Of a DNA stretch of 60,163 nucleotides, positions 37,722 through 47,559 are shown one piece after another. Position 1 is the first letter of the stretch; each line of letters opens with the position of its first letter. Origin of the DNA: Flavobacterium sasangense DSM 21067 (GTDB lineage: Bacteria; Bacteroidota; Bacteroidia; Flavobacteriales; Flavobacteriaceae); contig NZ_JMLU01000023.1 in the NCBI RefSeq assembly GCF_000686885.1, positions 1-60,163 on the forward strand, read 5' to 3'. The notes beneath the pieces are model-generated. The model worked only from the letters and a program-made list of their open reading frames with translations. It searched no databases and was not told where the DNA came from. Position numbers and translations under genes: made by a program.

Positions 37722-37751
37722 TTGCAATATTAAAAAACTTAAATATATTTG
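37722..37751 (+). promoter_or_regulatory. Promoter of the metallopeptidase gene
   Basis: TTG at 37722-37724, 19-base spacer, TATATTTG at 37744-37751, an exact consensus. The start site would be about 20 bases before the ATG at 37778. Confidence 0.65.
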
Positions 37752-37777
37752 CTCAACTAAAACCCAAACTATAACTT

Positions 37778-40700
37778 ATGAAACAAAAATTTCTCTTTAT
37801 TGCTTTATTAGCAACTACGAGTTTCCTACAAGCTCAAGACAAAGGAACCTTTTGGAAAACAGCTCAAAGTAAAAGCAAAGTGGCTTTGGAAAGTAAATTA
37901 GACCTTCCAGAAAAACAACTTTTAGATTTAGATGTTCCAGCAGCAGCAAATTTTTTAAAAAATGCTCCCAATCGTTTTTCTAATCAAAATTCAAATGTAA
38001 TTCTTGCTTTACCTAATCCTGATGGGACAATGGAAAATTTCAAAATCTATGAAAATTCCAACATGGAACCTGAATTAGCAGCAAGATATCCAGAAATCAA
38101 ATCGTATATTGGGATTGGAATTGACAATCCAACAGCAAGCGCTTACATCAGTACTTCGCCACTTGGATTTAAGTCTATGGTATTAAATCCAGGAAAACCA
38201 GCTGTATTTGTCGAGCCTTATTCTCAAGATTTACAAACGTATACCGTTTACACAAAAGCAGACAAGAGAACTGCTTTTACTAAATTTGAATGTTCTGTTT
38301 TAGATAGAATTACGCCAACCGATGGAAGTAATTTAAGACCAAATGCAGACGATGGAAGCTTAAGAACTTTCCGTTTAGCAATGTCAGTTACAGGAGAATA
38401 TACTGCTTATTTTGGCGGCACAAAAGCTCAAGCATTGGCTGCTATTAACAACACTATGACGCGTGTTAATGGTGTTTTTGAAAAAGATTTTAATGCTAGA
38501 ATGGTATTAATTTCAAATACTGACTTAGTAATTTACACAAGTGCTTCAACAGACCCATATTCTGCATCAAGTTCGATGTCAAATTGGAACCAACAATTGC
38601 AAACCACATTAACTAACACTATCGGAAATGCTAATTACGACATTGGTCATTTATTTGGTGCAACTGGTGGTGGTGGAAATGCAGGTTGTATTGGATGTGT
38701 TTGTGTGAATCCAACTTCAACTGTTCCATTAGGAAAAGGAAGTGGTTATACTTCTCCAGCAAACGGAGTTCCTTCAGGAGATGCTTTTGATATTGATTAT
38801 GTAGCTCACGAAATGGGTCACCAATTTGGAGCTAACCACACTTTCTCTATGAATAACGAAGGAACAGGAGCTAACATGGAACCTGGTTCTGGTTCAACTA
38901 TCATGGGATATGCTGGTATTACGAGTCAAGACATTCAAATGAATTCTGATCCATATTTTCATGCAATCAGCATTCAACAAGTTACAAATAACATTAAAAC
39001 AAAAACGTGTCCAACTTTAACAGCAACTGGAAATTCTGTCCCAACAGCAAATGCTGGATTAGATTATACAATTCCAAAAAGCACACCATTCATGTTAACT
39101 GGTTCTGGAACTGATGCTAACGGAGATGCTTTAACTTACATTTGGGAGCAATTTGACAATGCTTCTTCAACTCAAACTGGAGCAAGCTCTGCTGCAAGTG
39201 CTACTAAAACATCTGGACCAACTTTCAGATCATACAGCCCTTCAACATCTACTACAAGATATTTTCCAAGAATGCAATCAGTTTTAACTGGAGCTACTAC
39301 TACTTCTGGTTCAGAAATTGTGGTTGAAGCTGTTCCTTCGGTAGCTAGAACTATGAATTTTAGATTTACAGTAAGAGATAACAGAGCCGGTGGTTCAACA
39401 AACAACAGTGATGATATGATTGTAACTGTAAATGGAACTGCTGGACCTTTCGTAGTTACTGCACCAAATACAGCGGTTTCATACGCAGGTGGTTCAACGC
39501 AAACCATTACTTGGAACGTTGCAGGAACAACTGCAAATGGGGTAAACTGTGCTAATGTAGATATTTTAATCTCTACTAACGGGGGGACAACTTGGTCGAC
39601 TTTATTAGCTGCTACTCCAAATGACGGAACTCAAGCAGTAACAATTCCAAATACAGCTGGAACTCAAAACAGAATCATGATTAAAGGAACAAATCATATT
39701 TTCTTTGATGTATCCAATACAAATTTCACAATTACTGCTGGAACTTCTGACACAACTGCACCTTCAACTCCAACATTATCTGCTTCTGGAACTACTCAAA
39801 CAAGTACCAACTTGTCTTGGACAGCTGCAACAGATAACGTAGGTGTAACAGGTTATGACGTATATAGAGGAACTACTTTATTAACGACAGTTACCGGAAC
39901 AACTTATACAGCTACTGGATTAACAGCTTCAACTGCTTATACTTTTTCAGTAAGAGCAAAAGATGCTGCAGGAAATGTTTCAGTTGCTAGTAATACAGTT
40001 AATGTAACTACATTAGCAGCAACAACTACAGACACAACTGCTCCATCAACTCCAACATTATCTGCTTCTGGAACAACACAAACAAGCACTAACTTGTCTT
40101 GGACTGCCGCAACAGATAACGTAGGTGTAACAGGTTATGACGTATATAGAGGAACTACTTTACTAACAACAGTTACTGGAACTACATATACCGCAACTGG
40201 ACTAACTGCTTCAACTGCTTATTCATTTACAGTTAGAGCTAAAGACGCTGCTGGAAACATCTCAGCTTCAAGTAACACCGTAAACGTAACCACTTTAGCA
40301 AACACAACCGTAACGTATTGTGCTTCTCAAGGTAATAGCACTGCTGATGAAAGAATTGGAAGAGTTCAATTTGGAACTATTAACAATGCTTCTACAGGAA
40401 CAGCAGGTTACGAAAACTTTACAGCAATTTCAACAAATGCTGTTAGAGGAACTGCATACACAATTACTATTACTCCATCTTGGACAAGCACTGTTTACAG
40501 TGAAGGTTATGCTGTATTTATCGACTACAATAACGATGGTGATTTCATTGATGCTGGAGAAACAGTATTTACTAAAGCTGCTTCAAAAACAACTCCTGCG
40601 AGTGGAAGTTTCACAATTCCTGCAACAACAACTGTAGGAGCGAAAAGAATGAGAGTTTCTATGAAATACAATGGTGTACCAACATCGTGCGAAGCTTTCT

Positions 40701-40996
40701 CATACGGACAAGTAGAAGATTACACCATTAACGTAACTTCAACTGCTAGAGAAACTGAAGCTGCAACTCAATTAACTTTCAGTTTATATCCAAATCCTGT
40801 AAAAGGAGACGTATTAAACATTTCAGACTTTGAAGGCGAAGCTTCTTACAGAATTTTCAGCGCTATGGGTCAAGATTTAGGAAATGGAAAAGTAGAAAAT
40901 AACACGATTAGTGTTGGCCACTTAGCGACAGGAACTTACATGATTGAAGTTACTACTGCTAATGGAACAAACATGAAACGTTTCATCAAACAATAA
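37778..40996 (+). CDS. Secreted reprolysin-like (M12B) metallopeptidase with FN3 repeats and T9SS type A sorting domain
   Basis: A secreted zinc protease of 1072 residues: signal peptide about 1-20 (ending LQAQ); catalytic domain with H344-E-x-x-H348-x-x-G-x-x-H354 (AHEMGHQFGANHTF) and a Met-turn candidate in STIMGYAGI. Following are beta-sandwich domains at about 430-650, two nearly identical fibronectin type III repeats (about 658-751, 752-845), a GEVED domain (about 847-990) and a C-terminal sorting domain (SLYPNPV to KRFIKQ). It is exported by T9SS. The FN3 pair repeats at the DNA level every 282 bases. Monocistronic, with its own promoter and terminator. Confidence 0.92.
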   Translation: MKQKFLFIALLATTSFLQAQDKGTFWKTAQSKSKVALESKLDLPEKQLLDLDVPAAANFLKNAPNRFSNQNSNVILALPNPDGTMENFKIYENSNMEPELAARYPEIKSYIGIGIDNPTASAYISTSPLGFKSMVLNPGKPAVFVEPYSQDLQTYTVYTKADKRTAFTKFECSVLDRITPTDGSNLRPNADDGSLRTFRLAMSVTGEYTAYFGGTKAQALAAINNTMTRVNGVFEKDFNARMVLISNTDLVIYTSASTDPYSASSSMSNWNQQLQTTLTNTIGNANYDIGHLFGATGGGGNAGCIGCVCVNPTSTVPLGKGSGYTSPANGVPSGDAFDIDYVAHEMGHQFGANHTFSMNNEGTGANMEPGSGSTIMGYAGITSQDIQMNSDPYFHAISIQQVTNNIKTKTCPTLTATGNSVPTANAGLDYTIPKSTPFMLTGSGTDANGDALTYIWEQFDNASSTQTGASSAASATKTSGPTFRSYSPSTSTTRYFPRMQSVLTGATTTSGSEIVVEAVPSVARTMNFRFTVRDNRAGGSTNNSDDMIVTVNGTAGPFVVTAPNTAVSYAGGSTQTITWNVAGTTANGVNCANVDILISTNGGTTWSTLLAATPNDGTQAVTIPNTAGTQNRIMIKGTNHIFFDVSNTNFTITAGTSDTTAPSTPTLSASGTTQTSTNLSWTAATDNVGVTGYDVYRGTTLLTTVTGTTYTATGLTASTAYTFSVRAKDAAGNVSVASNTVNVTTLAATTTDTTAPSTPTLSASGTTQTSTNLSWTAATDNVGVTGYDVYRGTTLLTTVTGTTYTATGLTASTAYSFTVRAKDAAGNISASSNTVNVTTLANTTVTYCASQGNSTADERIGRVQFGTINNASTGTAGYENFTAISTNAVRGTAYTITITPSWTSTVYSEGYAVFIDYNNDGDFIDAGETVFTKAASKTTPASGSFTIPATTTVGAKRMRVSMKYNGVPTSCEAFSYGQVEDYTINVTSTARETEAATQLTFSLYPNPVKGDVLNISDFEGEASYRIFSAMGQDLGNGKVENNTISVGHLATGTYMIEVTTANGTNMKRFIKQ
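39749..40312 (+). repeat. Tandem duplication of 282 bp (FN3 domains)
   Basis: Two in-frame copies of 94 codons, from 39749 and from 40031. The protein copies are almost identical and the DNA differs mainly at third codon positions, so the duplication is fairly recent or kept similar by conversion. It lies inside the metallopeptidase gene. Confidence 0.85.
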
Positions 40997-41015
40997 TTCC
41001 AATAAATGGAAATCT

Positions 41016-41046
41016 AAAAACCGCTCAGTCATGGAGCGGTTTTTTT
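41016..41046 (+). terminator. Terminator of the metallopeptidase gene
   Basis: Stem AAAAACCGCTC / GAGCGGTTTTT with a 7-base loop and T run, about 20 bases past the stop. Confidence 0.85.
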
Positions 41047-41089
41047 ATGGCTATATTTTTGTATTTTTATGCCATTAATATTTACAATT

Positions 41090-42994
41090 ATGAAAAAATT
41101 AGCTTTACTAATTACTTGTATTATGAGTATAACTGCTACAAGCGCACAAAACGTAATGACTCCCGAAACCTTATGGCAATTAGGAAGAGTTACTCCTTTA
41201 GGAATTTCGAAAGATGGAAAACTTTTAGTTTACAAAGTAGGAACACCTTCTATTGAAGAAAATAAAATCAATTCAAAATATTATACAATTCCTGTTCAAG
41301 GCGGAAATGCTACTTTGGTAGAAGATTATAAATCGATATTAAATGACAAAAATATTTCTCCTGATGGAAAATTTCTGTTATTTTCAAAAGAAGTTAAGGT
41401 AGAAAAATTATTAGGAAAAGACCTTTATCCAGAATTATCAAAAACTACGGCACAAGTTTACACAGGCTTAGATTATCGTCATTGGGATACATGGAATGAT
41501 GGAACGCACAACCACGTTTTCTATTCAGAAAATAAAAAAGATGCCGTTGGAATTGATATTATGCCAAACGAACCTTATGATGCGCCTCAAAAACCTTTTG
41601 GTGGTGACGAAGATTACATTTGGTCTCCAGATGGAACAAAAATCATCTACGTTTCTAAAAAGAAAGCGGGAACTGCTTATGCAACCAGTACCAACACCGA
41701 TTTATACGAATACGATTTAGCAACAAATATCACAAAAAACCTTACCGAAAGCAACTTAGGCTACGATACCCATCCGATTTTTTCTCCAAAAGGTGATTTG
41801 TCTTGGCTGCAAATGAAACGCGATGGTTATGAAGCCGATAAAAATGATATTATTGTTCGTCATAGAGGATTAGACATTAATTTAACTGCGGGTTGGGACG
41901 GAACAGTTGATAGTTTCACTTGGAGTACCGATGGGAAAAAAGTATATTTTGTTGCACCAATTAAAGGAACGAAGCAACTTTTTGAAGTTAATTTTCCTGG
42001 TTTAACTAGAATTGCAGTACGTGTAACTCAATTAACAGATGGTGATTTTGATGTGAATGGAATTGTTGGTTTCTCAGGAACTTCGGTTTTAGTGACTAGA
42101 AATGATATGAACCATGCGCCAGAAGTATACTCGTATGATTTAACTAAGAAAACTTGGAAACAAATTACGAAAGTTAATGATGAAGCTTATGCTAAAATCG
42201 CTTCTTGTAAAACAGAAAAACGTTGGGTTACGACTACCGATGGTAAAAAAATGTTGGTTTGGGTAATTTTACCTCCAAATTTCGATAAAACTAAAAAATA
42301 TCCAACGCTTTTATATTGCCAAGGCGGACCACAAAGTGCGTTGACACAATCGTATTCTTTCCGTTGGAATTTCCAATTGATGGCTTCGCAAGGTTATGTA
42401 ATTGTGGCACCAAACCGAAGAGGAATGCCAGGACACGGAACCGCTTGGAACGAACAAATTTCTGGCGATTGGGGCGGACAAGTGATGGATGATTATTTAG
42501 CAGCAATTGATGATGTAGCAAAAGAATCGTACGTAGACAAAACACGCTTAGGTGCTGTTGGTGCAAGTTATGGAGGTTACTCTGTATTTCAATTAGCTGG
42601 AATTCACAAAAACCGTTTCAAAACCTTCATTTCGCACTGTGGTATTTTCAATACAGAAAGTATGTATGGAACTACAGAAGAAGTTTTCTTTACGAATTGG
42701 GATTCAGGTGGCGCTTATTGGGAAAAAGACAATACTACAGCGCAAAAAACCTATAACGAATTCAATCCAATTAAGTTAATCAATAACTGGAATACTCCGA
42801 TTTTAATTATCCAAGGTGGAAAAGATTATCGCGTGCCAATTGGACAAGGACAAGAAGCTTTTCAAGCGGCTCAATTAAAAGGAATAAAAAGTAAATTCTT
42901 ATTGTTCCCAGATGAAAACCATTGGGTGTTAAAACCACAAAATGCATTAGTTTGGCAAAGAGAATTTTTTGGTTGGTTAAAAGAAACGCTTTAA
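41090..42994 (+). CDS. S9 family peptidase (prolyl oligopeptidase type)
   Basis: 634 residues starting at ATG 41090 (MKKLALLITC), with a signal peptide of about 20 residues; the in-frame ATG at 41069 would spoil the signal. The first 400 residues are a WD-like propeller (DGKLLVYKVG, SPDGKFLLFSK, WSPDGTKIIYVSKK). The alpha/beta hydrolase domain follows, with the nucleophile S493 in GASYGGYS, the acid near GGKDYRVP and the His in DENHWVL. It acts as a periplasmic dipeptidyl- or oligo-peptidase. A -7 box TATTTTTG lies at 41054-41061. Confidence 0.92.
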   Translation: MKKLALLITCIMSITATSAQNVMTPETLWQLGRVTPLGISKDGKLLVYKVGTPSIEENKINSKYYTIPVQGGNATLVEDYKSILNDKNISPDGKFLLFSKEVKVEKLLGKDLYPELSKTTAQVYTGLDYRHWDTWNDGTHNHVFYSENKKDAVGIDIMPNEPYDAPQKPFGGDEDYIWSPDGTKIIYVSKKKAGTAYATSTNTDLYEYDLATNITKNLTESNLGYDTHPIFSPKGDLSWLQMKRDGYEADKNDIIVRHRGLDINLTAGWDGTVDSFTWSTDGKKVYFVAPIKGTKQLFEVNFPGLTRIAVRVTQLTDGDFDVNGIVGFSGTSVLVTRNDMNHAPEVYSYDLTKKTWKQITKVNDEAYAKIASCKTEKRWVTTTDGKKMLVWVILPPNFDKTKKYPTLLYCQGGPQSALTQSYSFRWNFQLMASQGYVIVAPNRRGMPGHGTAWNEQISGDWGGQVMDDYLAAIDDVAKESYVDKTRLGAVGASYGGYSVFQLAGIHKNRFKTFISHCGIFNTESMYGTTEEVFFTNWDSGGAYWEKDNTTAQKTYNEFNPIKLINNWNTPILIIQGGKDYRVPIGQGQEAFQAAQLKGIKSKFLLFPDENHWVLKPQNALVWQREFFGWLKETL

Positions 42995-43005
42995 AAGTTC
43001 AAGGA

Positions 43006-43062
43006 CAAGAGCAAGAACAATTTGAAAATTGAACTTGCTCTTGAATTTGATTTTTGACCTTG
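43006..43062. repeat. Palindromic intergenic repeat, copy 2 of the dispersed element
   Basis: CAAGAGCAAG (43006-43015) pairs with CTTGCTCTTG (43034-43043). The right half (43031-43062) matches 12231-12262 in 29 of 32 bases. It lies between the S9 peptidase stop and the next start. Confidence 0.6.
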
Positions 43063-43065
43063 AAA

Positions 43066-43581
43066 ATGATGCCATTCGAAGACATAGAACTCACCATAAA
43101 AACCTTTCATAAGCATGGCTTAACGAAAGAGGCAGCACTATGGCTTTTAAAAGTATATAAATTAGAACACCCGAATTTTGCAGGTTTTGAATTTAGAGAA
43201 GCCGCAAAACCCGATTTTATTTTAATGACTGCCGAAGGTGAAATTGGAGGTAAACAAATTATACGCATTCCAGAAAATACGTTTGAATTTCCGTTGGTTT
43301 TGATGTTGAATTTATTGGCACATGAAATGATGCACGTAAAACAAAAAGCACCAGAAATAGCGATGCAAGACAAAAACGAACGCGAATGGCAAGCCTATTA
43401 CGAAATGTTGTTTCACAAAGAGTTCCCTTTAATTCCAAAAGCGTCTATTTTTCATCAAAAGTTTTTTGCAGAAAAAGCGATGGTGTATTACGACCGTTCT
43501 GAAAAAGAAGCCAATCCGTTGCGATTGAAATATAAAAATCAGAAATTAGAGATTGACGAATTAATTAAAAGTTTAGGGTAA
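43066..43581 (+). CDS. Putative zincin-type metallopeptidase (HExxH protein)
   Basis: A 171-residue protein starting at ATG 43066 or 43069 (MMPFEDIELT). It has LLAHEMMHVKQ (an H-E-x-x-H site with the Glu/His placed for zinc binding), followed by a KNEREWQAYYEM helix that could hold the third ligand. No signal peptide is visible, so it is cytoplasmic or a pro-form. The family is not recognised beyond the zincin motif, and it may act on an unknown peptide or be inactive. It ends at a bidirectional terminator. Confidence 0.75.
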   Translation: MMPFEDIELTIKTFHKHGLTKEAALWLLKVYKLEHPNFAGFEFREAAKPDFILMTAEGEIGGKQIIRIPENTFEFPLVLMLNLLAHEMMHVKQKAPEIAMQDKNEREWQAYYEMLFHKEFPLIPKASIFHQKFFAEKAMVYYDRSEKEANPLRLKYKNQKLEIDELIKSLG

Positions 43582-43613
43582 AAAAAGCGATTTCAAATTG
43601 AAATCGCTTTTTT
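43581..43613. terminator. Bidirectional terminator between zincin gene and accC
   Basis: Arms AAAAAAGCGATTTC and GAAATCGCTTTTTT, a perfect 14-base stem with a 5-base loop. Confidence 0.85.
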
Positions 43614-43618
43614 AGTTA

Positions 43619-44968
43619 TTATTCTTGAGGATCTTTCATTACAAAAGATTCCATGAATTTTGTAGTGTAATTTCCAGCCACATAATCGGGTTCGTCCATT
43701 AATTGTCTGTGGAATGGAATGGTAGTTTTGATTCCTTCGATTACGAACTCATCTAAAGCACGCTTCATTTTATTGATAGCCTCTTCTCTTGATTGTGCTG
43801 TTGTAATCAACTTAGCAATCATAGAGTCATAATTTGGTGGAATTGTATATCCAGCGTAAACGTGTGTGTCTAAACGTACTCCGTGTCCTCCTGGCGCATG
43901 TAAAACTGTAATTTTACCTGGCGAAGGGCGGAAGTCGTTATAAGGATCTTCAGCGTTAATACGACATTCTATTGAGTGTAATTGTGGATAATAGTTTTTT
44001 CCTGAAATTGGAATTCCAGCCGCTACCATAATTTGCTCACGAATTAAATCATAATCAATTACTTGTTCTGTAATAGGATGTTCTACTTGGATACGTGTAT
44101 TCATTTCCATGAAGTAGAAATTTCTGTGTTTATCAACTAAGAATTCAACCGTTCCAGCTCCTTCATATTTAATATACTCAGCTGCTTTCACTGCTGCTGT
44201 ACCCATTTTTTCACGTAATTCATCTGTCATGAAAGGCGATGGAGTTTCCTCAGTTAATTTTTGGTGACGACGTTGAACCGAACAATCTCTTTCTGATAAG
44301 TGACACGCTTTTCCAAAAGAATCTCCAACAACTTGAATTTCGATATGACGTGGCTCTTCAATCAGTTTTTCCATGTACATACCGTCATTTCCAAAGGCTG
44401 CTGCTGCTTCTTGACGTGCACTTTCCCATGCTTTTTCAAGTTCTTCTTCTTTCCAAATAGCACGCATTCCTTTACCACCACCACCAGCAGTAGCTTTCAT
44501 CATTACAGGATATCCAATTTCTTTAGCCACTTTTTTAGCTTGTTCGAAATCTTCTAAAATCCCTTCAGAACCAGGAACACATGGAACTCCAGCTTCAATC
44601 ATAGTTGATTTTGCTGTAGCTTTATCTCCCATTTTTTCAATCATTTCTGGAGAAGCACCAATAAACTTGATACCATGCTCTTGACAAATTTTTGAAAACT
44701 TAGCATTCTCAGATAAGAATCCGTATCCTGGGTGAATAGCGTCTGCATTTGTAATTTCGGCAGCAGCTATAATATTTGACATTTTTAAGTAAGAATCCTT
44801 ACTTGGTGCAGGTCCAATACAAACCGCTTCATCAGCAAATTTTACGTGTAAACTTTCCGCATCAACAGTTGAATAAACCGCAACCGTTTTGATGCCCATT
44901 TCTCTACAAGTTCTAATTACACGTAGTGCAATTTCACCTCTATTGGCAATTAATATTTTTTTAAACAT
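43619..44968 (-). CDS. accC: Acetyl-CoA carboxylase, biotin carboxylase subunit
   Basis: It carboxylates the biotin on the carrier protein with ATP and bicarbonate. 449 residues, normal length. Start [23 protein letters not shown]-grasp glycine loop [14 protein letters not shown]; catalytic region [12 protein letters not shown] with the Mg ligands (EMN). It is last in the run fabH-accB-accC on the minus strand, after a gap of about 90 bases with short AATTAGACAA repeats. Confidence 0.96.
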   Translation of the reverse strand: MFKKILIANRGEIALRVIRTCREMGIKTVAVYSTVDAESLHVKFADEAVCIGPAPSKDSYLKMSNIIAAAEITNADAIHPGYGFLSENAKFSKICQEHGIKFIGASPEMIEKMGDKATAKSTMIEAGVPCVPGSEGILEDFEQAKKVAKEIGYPVMMKATAGGGGKGMRAIWKEEELEKAWESARQEAAAAFGNDGMYMEKLIEEPRHIEIQVVGDSFGKACHLSERDCSVQRRHQKLTEETPSPFMTDELREKMGTAAVKAAEYIKYEGAGTVEFLVDKHRNFYFMEMNTRIQVEHPITEQVIDYDLIREQIMVAAGIPISGKNYYPQLHSIECRINAEDPYNDFRPSPGKITVLHAPGGHGVRLDTHVYAGYTIPPNYDSMIAKLITTAQSREEAINKMKRALDEFVIEGIKTTIPFHRQLMDEPDYVAGNYTTKFMESFVMKDPQE

Positions 44969-44976
44969 GTTCTTTT

Positions 44977-45010
44977 AATTAGACAATTAGACAATGTGTC
45001 AATTAGACAA
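44977..45010. repeat. Short AATTAGACAA repeats between accB and accC
   Basis: Copies of AATTAGACAA lie at 44977-44986, 44985-44994 and 45001-45010, a simple dispersed style of flavobacterial intergenic DNA. Confidence 0.55.
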
Positions 45011-45056
45011 TTATGAAGCAAAAAATCTTACTTCTAACCTCTAATTTCTAACTTTA

Positions 45057-45545
45057 TTAAGATGGATCAACTAAGAATAATGGTTGATCAAATTCAACTG
45101 GAGATGAATCATCTACTAAAACTTTTACAATTTTACCAGAAACTTCAGATTCGATTTCGTTGAATAATTTCATTGCTTCAATTACACAAAGAACATCTCC
45201 TTTTCCGATAGTTGAACCTACTTCAACAAACATTGGTTTGTCTGGAGCTGGTTTTCTATAGAAAGTACCAATAATTGGTGATTTTACTGTAATATATTTT
45301 GCATTATCATCAGCTGCTGGAGTTGCTGCTGGAGCATCTGCAACCACTGGAGCTGCTGCTATTTGAGGAGCTGCCATTTGTGGAGCCGCTTGCATAGGCA
45401 TTTGCTGTACATAAGTTGTTGTACTTTCTGTTCCTTCAGCTGTTGTTTTTATGGTGATTTTAAAATCGTCCATTTCTAATTTTACTTCTGTAGCACCTGA
45501 TTTAGCTACAAATTTGATTAGGTTTTGAATCTCTCTAATATCCAT
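45057..45545 (-). CDS. accB: Acetyl-CoA carboxylase, biotin carboxyl carrier protein
   Basis: The swinging biotin arm of acetyl-CoA carboxylase. 162 residues: an N-terminal dimerisation domain (about 1-40), a low-complexity Ala/Pro/Gln linker (about 48-80), and the biotinyl domain ending in LCVIEAMKLFNEIE with the biotinylated Lys at K126. Located directly downstream of fabH (27 bases) and upstream of accC, so fabH-accB-accC are likely transcribed together. Confidence 0.96.
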   Translation of the reverse strand: MDIREIQNLIKFVAKSGATEVKLEMDDFKITIKTTAEGTESTTTYVQQMPMQAAPQMAAPQIAAAPVVADAPAATPAADDNAKYITVKSPIIGTFYRKPAPDKPMFVEVGSTIGKGDVLCVIEAMKLFNEIESEVSGKIVKVLVDDSSPVEFDQPLFLVDPS

Positions 45546-45572
45546 AATATTTGATTTAGTTTAGTTTTGTTT

Positions 45573-46568
45573 TTATTTAGTGTAAGCCCATTTTAAATAG
45601 ATAGCACCCCATGTGAATCCGCCACCAAAAGCTGCAAAGATAATGTTATCTCCTTTTTTCAATTGGTTTTCGAAATCTGATAATAATAAAGGTAGGGTTG
45701 CCGAAGTGGTATTTCCGTATTTTTGAATGTTGATTAAAACTTTAGCTTCGTCTAATCCCATTCTATTTGCAGTAGCATCAATAATTCTTCTGTTGGCCTG
45801 ATGTGCTACTAACCAATTGATATCGTCGTGAGATAAATTGTTTCGTTGCATGATTTTTTCACTTACATCTGCCATTCCAGAAACGGCATATTTGAAAACC
45901 GTTTTTCCATCTTGGAATACAAAATGTTGTTTGTTTTTTACGGTTTCCTCAGAAGCAGGCAAAATAGAACCACCTGCTTCAATTTTTAAGAATTCTCTTC
46001 CGATTCCATCACTTTTTAAGATTTCATCTTGAAGCCCTAATCCTTCTGTATTTGGTTCAAACAACACAGCTCCTGCTCCATCACCAAAGATGATGCAAGT
46101 AGCTCTGTCTGTATAATCGATAATCGATGACATTTTATCAGAACCTATCAATAAAACTTTTTTGTATTTTCCAGATGCGATATAAGCTGAAGCTGCAGAC
46201 ATTCCGTAAAGGAAACTCGAACAAGCGGCTTGTAAATCAAATGCAAAGGCATTCGTTGCTCCAATTTGTGTAGCTACATAAACTCCCGTTGAAGCTACTG
46301 GCATATCTGGAGTTGCCGTTGCCATAATCACTAAATCAATATCTTTAGGATCTAAATTGGCTTTTTCTAATAAGTTTTGAGCGGCTTTAATCGCCATGAA
46401 AGAAGTCCCTTTTCCTTCTTCTTTTAACAATCTTCTTTCTTTAATTCCGGTACGAGTGGTAATCCATTCATCATTCGTATCTACTAATGTTTCCAATACT
46501 TGATTCGACAAAACAAAGTCGGGAACATAAGAACCTACTGCCGTAATTGCTGCTGTTATTTTATTCAT
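45573..46568 (-). CDS. fabH: Beta-ketoacyl-ACP synthase III
   Basis: It starts fatty acid synthesis by condensing acetyl-CoA with malonyl-ACP. 331 residues. The active-site triad is C116 (LQAACSSFLYG), H256 (VAHQANRR) and N286 (KYGNTTSA), with the usual spacing. The C-terminal FGGGFTWGA is the typical FabH end. It follows rpmF across a gap with a terminator hairpin (46690-46710), so some transcripts may read from the DUF177-rpmF promoter. Confidence 0.96.
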   Translation of the reverse strand: MNKITAAITAVGSYVPDFVLSNQVLETLVDTNDEWITTRTGIKERRLLKEEGKGTSFMAIKAAQNLLEKANLDPKDIDLVIMATATPDMPVASTGVYVATQIGATNAFAFDLQAACSSFLYGMSAASAYIASGKYKKVLLIGSDKMSSIIDYTDRATCIIFGDGAGAVLFEPNTEGLGLQDEILKSDGIGREFLKIEAGGSILPASEETVKNKQHFVFQDGKTVFKYAVSGMADVSEKIMQRNNLSHDDINWLVAHQANRRIIDATANRMGLDEAKVLINIQKYGNTTSATLPLLLSDFENQLKKGDNIIFAAFGGGFTWGAIYLKWAYTK

Positions 46569-46689
46569 CTTCGATTAATTTTTCCTTCTGAATTTTTAGG
46601 ATTCAAAAAGTGGTGGAAATTACAAAAAAAATTTCAAACGAATCCTATTCGTTTTTATTAATTTAAAACGAATGGGTACTTAACAAAAA

Positions 46690-46710
46690 AACTCTCACAA
46701 TGTGAGAGTT
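46690..46710 (-). terminator. Terminator or attenuator between rpmF and fabH
   Basis: Perfect stem AACTCTCAC / GTGAGAGTT with a 3-base loop, followed on the minus strand by a T run. It would end or limit DUF177-rpmF transcripts. Confidence 0.75.
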
Positions 46711-46734
46711 TTCTCTATTTTTTTGTTGATGCAA

Positions 46735-46929
46735 TTAAGCTACTGCTTCATTTTTATCAATTACAACTTGACCTCTGTAGTACATTTTACCTTCATGCCA
46801 GTAAGCTCTGTGGTATAAGTGTGCCTCACCAGTAATTGGACATGTTGCGATTTGAGCAACTGTCGCTTTGTAATGTGTTCTTCTCTTATCTCTTCTTGTA
46901 GACGACTGTCTTCTCTTAGGATGTGCCAT
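46735..46929 (-). CDS. rpmF: 50S ribosomal protein L32
   Basis: A 64-residue basic protein of the large ribosomal subunit. The start [19 protein letters not shown] is typical; the middle has [15 protein letters not shown]. The four-Cys zinc ribbon of many L32 proteins is not kept (only one Cys remains), as in other Bacteroidetes. It is directly downstream of the DUF177 gene, the usual arrangement (yceD-rpmF-fab). Confidence 0.96.
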   Translation of the reverse strand: MAHPKRRQSSTRRDKRRTHYKATVAQIATCPITGEAHLYHRAYWHEGKMYYRGQVVIDKNEAVA

Positions 46930-46938
46930 TGTTCTATT

Positions 46939-47478
46939 TTATTTATCCGTTAATAGTTTTTTTAAATTCTCCCATCTAGGGTCAATATCATTATTTTGTT
47001 GTTCTTCTTTTTTGTTTTCTTTTGGAGAAAGCGATTCTAATTTTTCAATTACATCAGACAGCGAACCATCTTTAACACCAGGATGTACTCTACGTAAAGG
47101 CACCGACAATATAATTGATTCATATATATACTGTGCTACATTTACTTGAAACTCGCCATGTGGTAAAATGAGCAACTCCTCATTTTCATCATTAAAGGCA
47201 TCTCCAAACTTAACTAAAAGTTTTAATTTTCCTTTAATTGGCAAATCAAACTCTTCACCCGATACATCACAAGGTACATTTACAGTTCCTTTGTGTTTAA
47301 AATCGAGTTCAAGCATGGTGCTTTTTTTCTCTAAAACAATATCTACTTTAACCGAAACGTCATTAAATTCGTCGTAATCAAAGTTTTTAAAGAACGTATT
47401 ATCTATTTGATAATCAAACTGATGCTTCCCTATTTTTAATCCCACAAAAGGAATTAAATATTCTTTTAAATTGTTCAT
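46939..47478 (-). CDS. DUF177 (YceD) domain protein
   Basis: A 179-residue protein of the YceD/DUF177 family, with the beta-rich stretch VDIVLEKKSTMLELDFKHKG, the Cys motif CDVSGEEFDLPIKGK, and an acidic, flexible tail. In other bacteria YceD is linked to 23S rRNA processing and large-subunit assembly, and it is almost always next to rpmF, as here (9-base gap). First gene of its transcript, with a promoter at 47509-47536. Confidence 0.9.
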   Translation of the reverse strand: MNNLKEYLIPFVGLKIGKHQFDYQIDNTFFKNFDYDEFNDVSVKVDIVLEKKSTMLELDFKHKGTVNVPCDVSGEEFDLPIKGKLKLLVKFGDAFNDENEELLILPHGEFQVNVAQYIYESIILSVPLRRVHPGVKDGSLSDVIEKLESLSPKENKKEEQQNNDIDPRWENLKKLLTDK

Positions 47479-47508
47479 AACAACAGTTTTACCTTTTTAA
47501 AAGGTGTG

Positions 47509-47536
47509 CAAAGATATAAAATATTTATAAATTCAA
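47509..47536 (-). promoter_or_regulatory. Promoter of the DUF177-rpmF operon
   Basis: On the minus strand TTG (47536-47534), 17-base spacer, TATCTTTG (47516-47509). Confidence 0.5.
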
Positions 47537-47559
47537 ACTAGTTGTAAACATTTTTTTGT

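Noticed and set aside
39172..39507. Minus-strand frame inside the metallopeptidase gene
   Set aside because: It is a shadow of Thr/Ala-rich codons of the plus-strand gene.
44239..44557. Plus-strand frames inside accC
   Set aside because: They are shadows of the well-identified biotin carboxylase gene.
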